Positions 10,520-20,003 of a stretch of 64,000 bases of DNA are shown piece by piece. The position numbers and the translations under genes are program-made. The notes under the pieces were generated by a model. It was given only the letters and a program-made list of their open reading frames with translations, made no database searches and had not been told where the DNA came from. Source of the stretch: Collybiopsis luxurians FD-317 M1 (taxonomy: Eukaryota; Basidiomycota; Agaricomycetes; Agaricales; Omphalotaceae); NCBI GenBank assembly GCA_000827265.1, contig KN834824.1, positions 172,107 to 236,106 of the forward strand, given 5' to 3'. Each line of letters begins with the position of its first letter. Position 1 is the stretch's first letter.

Positions 10520-12760
10520 ATCAAAGTCCCAAATGCTACCTGTAAAAATGCATACAATTAGATAATGAGGACCATAACTTATAAGCAAATGAAACAGATT
10601 TTCTTGCCCTCTTAGCATTTGCCTGTTCAATTGTTGCAAGAGCATGCTTTAACTGAATTTGAGTTTTTGATGACTTGCAAAAATGGCTAAAACTCACATC
10701 CACATTGAAGTCTGACTCAAAGTCAAAAGTTGGAAAAGAGAAAAGAGATTGCCAAACAGAGAGCTTGAACAAATGCTTCTGTTATTGTGTGTGCATTTTC
10801 AAGTCCATTGAACTTGTTGTGCTTCAAACACAAATACATATGAAGCGCAACAAAAAGCATGCTTTGACTGGATTTGAGTTGAGAACCTGCAGAAATGGCT
10901 AAAATTTACATTTGTATTGATGGTCTGATTCACATTTCTAGTGGGATTTGTTAGTATGTGCCTTCTAAAGATGATTGATAGATGCTCACATTACCAGTAG
11001 GACCATTGGAGGTGGAATCAAGAGTAAATTCAGGCTGCCTGTAAAAATGCAGATAATCAGGTAATGAGGACCATGAGCAAATTGAATAAATTTTCTTGCA
11101 CCCGTTGCATATGCCTTTCCAATTGTTGCAAGAGCATGCTTTGACCAGATATGAGTTTTTGAAGTGTAAAGAGAACCTGCAGAAATGGCTGAAACTCACA
11201 GCTGCATTGACAGTCATCAACACATTTCTAGTGCAATTTGTCAGTATGTGTCTTCCACAGATAATGGTCAGATGTGCACACTACCAGCAGGACAATTGGA
11301 GATGCAATCAAGAGTAGATTCAGGCTGCCTGTAAAATACAATCAGATAATGAGGACCGTAAGCAAACTGAATAGATTTTTTCTCACCCTTCACATACAAC
11401 TTTCCAATTGTTGCAAGAGCATGCTTTGACCAGATATGAGTTTTCAAAGTATAAAGAGAACCTGCAAAAATGGCTGAAACTCACATCTGCATTGACAATT
11501 GTCAACACATTTCTAGTGCAATTTGTCAGTATGTGTCTTCCACAGATAATGGAGTCAGATGCGCACTTTACTGGCAGGACAATTGGAGATGGAATCAAGA
11601 GTAAATTCAGGCTGCCTGTAAAAATGCATACAATCAGATGATGAGGACCATAAGCAATTTGAATAGATTTTTTCTCACCCTTCACATATGCCTTTCCAAT
11701 TGTTGTAAGAGCATGCTTTGACCAGATTTGAGTTTTCAAAGTGTAAAAAGAATTAGCAGAAATGGCTGAAACTCACATCTGCATTGACAGTCATCAACAC
11801 ATTTCTAGTGCAATTTGTTAGTATGTGTCTTCCACAGATAATGGTCAGATGCACATGTGACCAGTCAATTGGAGGTGGAGATAAGTCCTGGCTGCCTGTA
11901 AATATACATACAATCAGATAGTGAGGAGCATAAGTAAATTTTCTCGCACTCTTTGCATATGCCTTTCCAGTTATTACAAGAGCATGCTTTGAACAGATTT
12001 GAGTTTTCAAGTTTTAAGAGGACTTGCAAAATGGGTGAGATTCACATCTGCATTGACAGTCCGATTCACATTTCTTGTGCAATTTGTCAGTATGTGTCTT
12101 CCACATACATTGGTCAGATGCGCACGCAACCAGCAGGACAACTGGAGGTAGAAATCAGAGTAGATTCTGGCTGCCTGTAAATTTGCATATAGTCAGATAA
12201 TGGGGACCATAAGCAAATTGAATAGATTTTCTTGTACCCTTCACATTTGCCTTTCCAATTGTTGCAAGAGTGCACTTTGAACAGATTTGAGTTTTTAAAA
12301 TGTGAAGAGAACCTGCAGGAATAGTTGAAACTCACATCTGCATTGACAGTCATCAGAACATGGCTAGTGCAATTTGTCAGTATATGTTTTCCACAGATAA
12401 TTGATAAATGTGTACTTTACCAGTGGGACAATCGGGGTTGGAAATAAGAGTAGATTCAAGCTGCCTGTAAATATGAAGATAATCAGATAATAAGGACCAT
12501 AAGCAAATTAAATAGATTTTACCCTTCACATATGCCTTTCCAATTGTTGCAAGAGCATGCTTTGACCAGATTTGTGTTCAAAGTGTAAAGAGAACTTGCA
12601 GAAATGGCTGAAACTCACATCTGCATTGACAGTTGTCAACACATTTCTAGTGTGATTTGTCAGTAGTTGCCATCCACAAATAACTGATAGATGCACACAC
12701 AACCAGTAGGACAATTGGTGGTGGAAATCAGAGTACCATCAGGTTGCAATGAGCCCAAGT
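10520..12760 (-). repeat. tandem array of about eight 285-bp exon-intron units
   Basis: Anchors such as gagcatgctttgaccagat and ggctgcctgtaaa recur about every 280-294 bp (near 11031, 11325, 11611, 11891, 12171 and 12461, with a more degenerate unit near 10538). Read on the minus strand each unit has an intron-like 3' end (TTTACAG), an exon-like 129-bp segment starting with QPxxTLxS and SNCPxGxV motifs, usually a stop, then a conserved GTGAGT donor after AATGCAGAT. The unit at the 5' end of the array is the real coding exon of the small secreted protein at 12660-12842; the others appear to be copies of it. Confidence 0.88.
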
Positions 12761-12842
12761 AGACTTGATTGGTATCTGAGGATGCTACAGCAACATTCAG
12801 AGATGCCAAGAGTATAGGCATAAAATATAGGAGAAGCTTCAT
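12660..12842 (-). CDS. small secreted cysteine-containing protein (60 aa)
   Basis: Starts with a strong signal peptide (MKLLLYFMPILLASLNVAVA, cleavage likely around residues 20-21). A mature peptide of about 40 residues follows, including TLISTTNCPTGCVCIYQL with three cysteines, then a TGA stop. No family is recognised. The mature part is the template of the neighbouring tandem array, whose units retain variants such as NCPTGKVHIYQL and SCPAGCVRI. It may be an effector-like or cell-wall small secreted protein, but that is inference from size and signal only. A downstream GTGAGT suggests a spliced 3' UTR. Confidence 0.55.
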   Translation of the reverse strand: MKLLLYFMPILLASLNVAVASSDTNQVYLGSLQPDGTLISTTNCPTGCVCIYQLFVDGNY

Positions 12843-13666
12843 GATTACAGGTATTTGGGAAAGGTTAGTAAGTGAAAAGGACAAAGGGAGTCTTTTTAAG
12901 ATGGCTCTGTTAGTGACCAAATGCCTGTTGAAAGTATGTTATCTTGAACTTGAAGAATTATTGTGTAATTTGAACTGCATTGAGTGGTGTGCAGGCTTGG
13001 GCCCAAATAACTTGCAGCCCACACCACATCTCTAACATCATTTGAGCATGTCAAGACTCCTGTCAGGCATTTTTAGGCAGTCACTGACTCAAATGTCATA
13101 ATGGAGTTTAACGATGATGACAATGGGCAACTACTACTGAATGGCATGAGTTTTGTATTGCTTTTGGTTCACATCTCACAATGTATAGGTTGTTGCTAGA
13201 GTGTTCAAAGAGCTCAAGGCTGTCAGCTGGGTCAAGTCCAAGAATCTGCCGTGACTACCAAATGACTCAAGTTTCATATTGTTCTTGATTCATACATCAA
13301 AGCCTTTAGGTTGTTGCTAAAATGAATGATATGAAAATACTAGAGGATATTTGGCACAGCTTCTGGCATTATTGTTCTGCATATTTGGGAACAGCTGGAC
13401 ACCTGAAACATTAGAGCAAAGAGTGTACAATATGAAATGGGAGTATTGACCTTTCTTTCCAAAAAGAATACAGCAAACTACAAAATGTTAGGAACACTGA
13501 TGCATTGTTTACGCTACAGAATTTGTACTCAGGGTTTATTGCCTGATTCAGGAATAGGTCTTTGGCCTTGACACTGCAATATTTCAAATTACAAGTTCAT
13601 CTTTACCTTTGCAATCAGCAGGTTCAGAGTGAAGAAGACACTCCTTTATTTAATTTCTCCTTGCAT
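12843..13666. other. no gene recognised
   Basis: Upstream of the secreted-protein gene. Short random frames only. Confidence 0.4.
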
Positions 13667-13713
13667 ATACTGCAGCATGAAGAGCAGTTCAATATTCTCC
13701 CCCCTTTGCATTG
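13667..13713 (-). pseudogene. ankyrin-repeat relic
   Basis: The + strand text ctgcagcatgaagagcagtt and its continuation to ttgcattg closely match the ankyrin-coding units at 1147-2142 (for example ctgcagcctgaagagcagtt near 1417). It is an isolated scrap of about half a unit, 12 kb from the array. Confidence 0.6.
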
Positions 13714-13769
13714 GGAAAACTACCCTTGGCCCAGTTTAGCCAAGATATCCTGAAGGTCTCTAGGATTCT

Positions 13770-13990
13770 GGCCTTAGCCTAGGCACCCCTGGGAGCTTTG
13801 GGTAGCCTGGCTAGCCTGGGCAGCCTAGGCTATGACCAAATTCCTAAAGACCTTTAATCTTCAGGAGCCTCAGGGATTGGAGGGTGTCTCCTGACCACTC
13901 CAGCTGACCTGGGCAGCCCAGGCAGCCTGGGTGGCCTAGGCTTACCTGAACTCTCTGAGACTAGCCACTGCTAGCCTGGGCATATGGATC
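13770..13990. repeat. C/G-rich dispersed repeat, copy A
   Basis: Dense in agcctgggcagcctaggc-type words and contains cctcagggattggagggtgt, which resembles the patch near 16998-17030. No coding sense. Confidence 0.5.
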
Positions 13991-14276
13991 TTTTTCCTGA
14001 TGAAGAGTCATCAGCAATACAAACCTGGCTTACAAGATCTAAGCAGAAGTATTAATTCTACTCATCCTGTAGAAAAAAAAAATTCAATGGGTATTTTCAA
14101 ATTTTGAAGGGGAGTAAATATTTAACACATTGAATTTTGATCCTTGTTACAAAATTAGCTTTTTCAATCCATAGCTAAGCATGGTAAATTCAGCAATGAT
14201 CATAGATATCATCCAGGAATCAGACCTTAAAGTAAGTTTTAGCATATAAGCCTGCATCCAGTTGCATGCTAAAATG

Positions 14277-14711
14277 CTACAAGCAGTGAAAGGATATAGT
14301 TACATCTGGAAAAATACCTTGTGGCCTAGGCTTCACTGGTGAGACTAAGATATCCTTGGTATGACTGGGCCAACCAGGAGACCCTGGTGTCATGGGTTCC
14401 CTCATGAAGCATAGGGACACCCCCTCTATCCTCTGGAAACTAAGGTTATAAAAGACAATCTGCATTTCTTCTGCATTATTTAAGAAATCTTTTATTGCCC
14501 TCAAGCCATGATAGAGTAACTCATAATGCCTGAGAATTCTGTGGAGGAAAAATTGTAGCCTTGATTGTATAAACATAATCCTGCAGTGATTCACTTCTAA
14601 CTCAAAGCAACTGATGAATGTGTAAATAAATCTCAAATAACCCTGATCAATTTGAAGAACTCTAATAAATCTCCTTCTAGTTTGAGTTGGTCTTGGAATA
14701 ATCAAAGGCAA
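14277..14711 (-). CDS. unrecognised reading frame of 144 codons
   Basis: An open frame with protein-like composition (for example RLQFFLHRILRHYELLYHGL) but no ATG at the start and no domain I can name. It may be an exon of a decayed gene or chance. Listed only because no stronger gene occupies the interval. Confidence 0.2.
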   Translation of the reverse strand: MPLIIPRPTQTRRRFIRVLQIDQGYLRFIYTFISCFELEVNHCRIMFIQSRLQFFLHRILRHYELLYHGLRAIKDFLNNAEEMQIVFYNLSFQRIEGVSLCFMREPMTPGSPGWPSHTKDILVSPVKPRPQGIFPDVTISFHCL

Positions 14712-15172
14712 TCAAGATCCCAGGAGAGAACTACTGAAAAACCAGAGTGTTTGAACTGAATCCTGGGGCTGACAGTATACTTCTCAGGGCAACTTCAAAA
14801 TTTTTTCAAGTTTCTCACATTGTTCCAAAAATCTTCACAAACCCAAATGTTTCTCTGTATATTATTTGATTAACTATGAGATTCTTTTAACTTTCCTCAA
14901 TTGTCCATATTGAAATTTTCAGAGCTTTAAGATTCCTTTAATTTTTCTGAGTTTTCCTCAAGAGAACTTTCAGAGCTCTGAGAATTCTTCAATTATCCTC
15001 AATTATCCTCACTGATCCTTAGACAATAGCATGTATACTGGAATGTTTGCAACACTCTGGTTATTTGCATCAGAACTGACTGGATTTTTGTTGGGTATGT
15101 AACAATTACCATATATGTACATAGAGCCACAAGCAAAGCAAAATACAACTACATGTAATCTGAATTATCTAC

Positions 15173-15843
15173 CTAGTTATTGAGCTGCTCATGATTATCT
15201 ATGCTATCATCATGCCCATCTTCAATGTCACCCTCTTGTTCATCTTGAGCAGCAGTCTGGTTGTTGATATCCATGTCAGCCTCTTCTGCTGCAAGAGGCT
15301 GTTTGGGCTGTGATGCAAAGTTATTTAGTGTGTTGTAGTTGTAAGTTTGAGCTGGAACAATCTCAGGTCCGGCAGACCTGTAGAGTGACCAATTAGAACA
15401 GGATCATTAGGGTATCAAAATACTTACATCATGTCATTGAAAAGGTCAGTTTGCAAAAGTTCAACATATGCAGGACATTTTTCTTGCATGAGAGTGAGAG
15501 TAGTTGTTACAGCACAGTAGCTGCAAAGATTCAGTTCAGAACAACATAATTAAATCTGGCTTACTGGCTTCCAAGGTTGGTGACAGACAGCATGCTTTCT
15601 ACCCTGTATCCAGAAGCATATTCCTCTAGAGCATGGCCAATCTGCAGTGAACTTATCAGTAGAGCAAAAGAGATCAAGACATATATTTACCAAGACTGTG
15701 GCCATTGCAATAAGGGGAACTGGGATTTGTTGCTCCCTTCACAATCTGGCAACAAGCAAACTGTCCTGCCTAGGATTTCCTTCAATAAAATATTCATGCA
15801 ACAGCAGGCCCAATAATGGAGATTGGAAGGGCAAGTTAGCATT
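15173..15843 (-). pseudogene. DUF6532-like protein, partial
   Basis: Exons recognised by family-like phrases: LPFQSPLLGLLLHEYFIEGN, then REQQIPVPLIAMATVL, an intron, IGHALEEYASGYRVESML, an intron, TLTLMQEKCPAYVELLQTDL, an intron, and an acidic tail ending GDIEDGHDDSIDNHEQLNN. DUF6532 proteins are abundant and of unknown function in agaricomycetes. A TGA at 15739-15741 interrupts the first exon between VARL and REQQ. The N-terminal part upstream of 15843 was not found with confidence. Confidence 0.5.
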
Positions 15844-16259
15844 AAAAGTCTTGGTCTAGAGAGTTTCAATTTGAAATGACAATGTGTCGAGGAAAGAAAA
15901 AAAACATACAGCTAAATCCACTTCTCCATGATGGTATTTATGATGGCCAAGTAACCAGGTTACAAAGGAAATCTGGAAAATTGATCAACTAACAGGACTG
16001 AAAAAAAGTGTGGCAGGGACTTAACAATCTCATGTTGAGTTAACAACCCTGGTATACTGTAAAATTGAGATGTTCTGATTTGAGCTTCTCTGCCCATATC
16101 AAGGCAAACTGCAGAAACACCATAGCTCATCTAGTGAAGAAGTTAAAAATCAGAAATCATAATTAAAGGAGACTTATGAAGCAGAGTAACTGATCTCTGG
16201 TGTTGGGATCCTTGTCCACTTGGTTTAATGAATCTATGAAAGGTTTAGCATCATCAGGA

Positions 16260-16490
16260 AAAGTACCTAAAGCCCAGGCAAATACAGGAAGCCTGAGAGC
16301 ACCCAGGAAATTGGCCAAATCCTAGGAACCTTCAGGCACTCTCAGGCAGTCCAAGTTGCTTAGGATACTTAGGCTTCCCAGATTTTAGCCCAATTCCTAG
16401 GTGCCCTGGAAGATATTTGAAAGTGGCCTGAGGGTCCCTGAAGGCTCCCTGAGGATCCCTGAGGATCCCAGAACCTGAAATATTTTAAAT
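16260..16490. repeat. C/G-rich dispersed repeat, copy B
   Basis: Words such as cctgagagcacccagg, tcaggcagtccaag and cctgaggatccctgaggatc mark another island like 13770-13990 and 16965-17120. Confidence 0.4.
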
Positions 16491-16964
16491 GCTACAAATC
16501 ATACACAATTATATTGTAAATATTTGGTTATGTATTATTCATATGTAAATACACAAGCAGAATATTTATTTGATTAGAATTATGCAGAGGTTTTCACTTT
16601 TTCCATAAATCACATGATGAGCTTACCGTGAACTGTCTACAATCAAAAACATTTTCCCATGGTCAAAATATGCACAATATTATTATAACCTATTGTATAT
16701 ATACTATGTACATATGTATAGACTTTGTACTATGCAAATATACTGTTCTAGAGTATGCTGAGTCAATGCAAAGCTTACATTAATATATTGGACTGTACTT
16801 AAAGTGTGATAACTGAGTATGAAAACTGAAGTAATAGGGAACAATGTATCATTACAAGTACAATACTCAAGTACATAAGAAGCAGTACAAGAGTAGAATA
16901 TATAGAGTAGGGTAAGTAGAAGAACAGATGAAAGTATATTTTATTATTTCCCATTCATATATTG

Positions 16965-17120
16965 AAGCCTGAGGACACCTCAAAGATCCCCAGGGATCCT
17001 CAGGCTCCACAGGATTAGGGGGGTGTCCTCTGGGACCCTGGGCACCCTATGTAGCCTAGGTCTCCTGAGAAGCCTTAAACAGCCTGAGGACAGCCCATGT
17101 GTGCCTAGGCTATAGGGCAT
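16965..17120. repeat. C/G-rich dispersed repeat, copy C
   Basis: Contains cctcaggctccacaggatta, ggggggtgtcctctggg and gcctaggtctcctgagaagc, echoing copy A. Confidence 0.5.
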
Positions 17121-18026
17121 TTTTCCTGATGATGACCTTCACTTGACAGCCACTCCATTTCCTCCTCCTCCAATGTGGGCCAGCAAAAAATGATATCAGA
17201 AGGGCACATATTAACAGTGCATGTCACCAATTGAGCACACCATTTAGCTAAAGTTGTGAATTTGGAATTTTTGAAATCAGTTAAAAGAGTTTTACATGAG
17301 CCTGTCTTTTTATTGCCACACTTAGGTTTAAGTTGTGGAGTAACATCTTGGATCTGAAGCTGGCAGAGCAAGGTAAGTAATACAAAATAGAAAAAAGGTT
17401 CAAGGCGAAGAATACTAACTGCATCATCTTTCTGTCTATTGGCTTCCACTTCCTCCTTTCCCTCACCCTCATCTTCATTGAAAAAGCAGTCTGTCTCATC
17501 CTGCTCTGCAGTTTCTGGATCACCAGAGTCCTTGTTACAATGCCTGTCTGTAATAAGGTCAGTCTATGAACTCAGCAAGCTGAAGATACTACCTATGGGT
17601 TGGGGAAGGACATTGCTTAAAAATTTGTGTTCGGAAACATTTAGCCAAGGATTATTAGAGGTTGTTTCTGGTGCTAAAATGAGTCACAAGAGAAAGTTGA
17701 AGGGAAGTGACTACTCATGAATGGGGCTACAGCCTTCAAATTTAGTCTTGAGATGAGTGAACATACTTTGTCACTGTAAGCCCAACTCCTCCTGTGAATT
17801 CCCAGTCTTGGGCTCAGCTTTGGGGGCAGCCTGTAATAAAGCAGGTATGTAAGGATTCATCATGCTTGGGCCATTCTTGCTTTCATGGGCCTGCTGTTTC
17901 ACTGAAGAAAGTATAGTTAGCCAAAGCAAAATGCATGCAAAAAGATGATACCTCAGCAAGTCTTCGTATTGGTGGGAGATTTGGGGGTTGCTGAATGTGT
18001 GATTGAGGAGTGTCATTATCTGCCAT
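17105..18026 (-). CDS. unrecognised multi-exon gene
   Basis: Begins at an ATG (18024-18026) with MADNDTPQSHIQQPPNLPPI and is carried through several short introns with good borders: QAHESKNGPSMMNPYIPALL, then PETTSNNPWLNVSEHKFLSN, then an acidic stretch DSGDPETAEQDETDCFFNED, then LQIQDVTPQLKPKCGNKKTG and an end at CPIA (17105). Composition is hydrophilic and protein-like. I do not recognise the family. The model is tentative; it could be the 5' half of a larger gene that continues toward the DUF6532-like exons. Confidence 0.35.
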
Positions 18027-18304
18027 TGGTATTCAAGCTGGAAGTGGACAGGACCTCTTGGCTATTCAGTTTGAATTTCTTTGAAAGATGGCCAGAGGAG
18101 GCTGCAGAGGCCAGAGGTCACTTTGGTCTGAGATACATGTTTGAACAAATGAAGATAGTGAGTAAAACCCCTTAGACTGTATTTAATGTACTGGAAATGA
18201 CTCTGATAGCCCTAGCAACACCACAATGACTTGCTATGACTTGCTATGACTCGAACCGCTTTGCATATGCAGGGTAATGATAATTATCAGAACTAGTAAA
18301 TTGT

Positions 18305-18604
18305 TTAGTAAGAGTATTTACTTTGCAGATTATTAACCAGAAACAAATCACATTGATTGAGAATATTTTCAGAATTCCATGTACTGTCCCAGGTGGCTCT
18401 GCTAGGGGTGAACATACAGCTCTGGCAAATGTTTGCCAGCAGTATTATGGGTCCTTGGGCTTGACCTTTTGAATCTTTTACAGGCTTTATGCAATACATA
18501 CCGGTGTTGCTGTTGGGTGCAGACTCAAAACAACTGAACCAGGTGATATATGCTAATGGGTTTTTGGCCACTCCAAAGGGGCTGGGCTTTGAAATCCATC
18601 CCAA
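18305..18604 (-). pseudogene. C-terminal fragment of a basidiomycete transposon protein
   Basis: SPFGVAKNPLAYITWFSCFE, NSNTGMYCIKPVKDS and WNSENILNQCDLFLVNN resemble the conserved C-terminal end of large agaricomycete transposon proteins (Plavaka-like or related; which one is uncertain). Only about 100 codons remain. Confidence 0.45.
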
Positions 18605-18915
18605 TCCACAACTGCAGGAAGCTGAAATATTATTTTAAGTCTAGCTACCCTGCAGCCTAAGTAATTGAGGTCAGACAAGGGCAGCATTGAACAGTGGAAA
18701 CATACCTTGAACAGCTGTCAACTCAGCATTCTCTGAGGGTCCCTCACAAGTACCCTATATGTTTCCGGGGATCTCCAGGGTATGCATACATATTCATATT
18801 GACATTTATTTATTACATCATGAATTTATTCAGTAATATTTCAATTTTGCAGATTGTGGAATCTAACCCAGCCGTAGTACACAAAAAAAACTATTGAACA
18901 CTCTATGGAACACCA

Positions 18916-19990
18916 CTAAGTGAAGTCCCCATCTGACAACTCCAATTTGAGAAAAGGCCTGGCCATTTTCTCAGCATCTGAATTGGATCCAGAACTCTGG
19001 CAAGAATGGGACTGCCTAACTCTAGAAAATACTGTAATCATATGATCTTGAAGTTTCACCAAGATTGCCTCAGGCACACTGAAAGGAGGAGCCCACAGAT
19101 GGAAAGTGGCATGGGTACCAGGCAAATGAAACTGGATTGGATCCTCCAGCTCAGTTTCACTTAGCTCATGCATATTCCAGCAGAGAGGACAGCACTTCTT
19201 GCCTGTTGCAATTGAGTCTGGGTCCTACCAGGAGAAAATCAGAAAATGACAGGCTAGAATCAGGAAAATAAATTTACTGTAGAGTCTGAAGATTGCTCTG
19301 ACATTATCCATCCCATTAACACCGCTTCTGCATGAATGGTCAGATACCTTGTTCTCTTACTCAGTTGCAAAACCTCTTTTTCTGTCCACTCTCTTTTCAG
19401 TGCCACAGCTTTGAGTACAGACCTGCATTCCTCATCACTAAAATGAAATACTGACATTTTACACAGTAGAGCTGATGGAAACAGATGCTTGGGGAAGAAA
19501 ATGAGCGGCAGTGGTGATAAAGGGCAATGCTAGATATATGCCAGGCCAAAACTGTACCTAGGGTGCAAAGAACATGATCAGTATGCAACTCATCTTGTTC
19601 ATGCAAGTCTGAAGGCAAAAATGAGAAGGGCTGAATTTATGCTCCATCTGAAGTACTTACTATTGGTGGTAGGGAAGTCAGCCACCTAAGAGTTTTTTGA
19701 CTTGCACTCAAGCTCCATTTCTACTACTTGTCCAAAAGGGGGTCTAGGAGAAAGAAAAAAGTCTTAGCATTGTTTTGAGCACAGTCTGATATTTTTTACC
19801 CATGGATTGAGCCCTGTGTGAATATTTTCAGGAGACGGGTCCAAATTGAGTGATTCTATACAACTCAGCCAGGCATGGGAATGTTTTGAGCAAGCTATCT
19901 CTCTGCATCACTGCGCCAGTTTTTCCTCTTCATCAGACATTTGTACTTGCTCAGTATCATGTATCCAACCATAGCCTTCATCTCTATGAC
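18916..19990 (-). CDS. deaminase-fold protein (HAE...CxxC), probably 5'-incomplete
   Basis: Two exons hold the zinc-site signature of the cytidine-deaminase superfamily: RTRYLTIHAEAVLMGWIM (HAE at 19326-19334) and, after an intron starting GTAAAT, ATGKKCCPLCWNMHEL (CPLC within 19180-19194), followed by FHLPGTHATFHLWAPPFSVP and the C-terminus SDGDFT. The arrangement resembles the OTT_1508-type deaminases found in fungi, whose substrates are unknown. Upstream exons include DEGYGWIHDTEQVQMSDEEE and HAWLSCIESLNLDPSPENIH, with a TGA at 19908-19910 and a phase mismatch between the next exons, so the 5' part may be decayed. The active-site exons are intact. Confidence 0.5.
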
Positions 19991-20003
19991 AAATGAATCA
20001 TAA

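Noticed and set aside
19721..19799. Tandem TAG TAG as nonsense mutations in the deaminase-like gene
   Set aside because: A splice acceptor directly after the second TAG keeps phase 0 and gives KWSLSASQKTLRWL, so the two TAGs probably belong to the intron.
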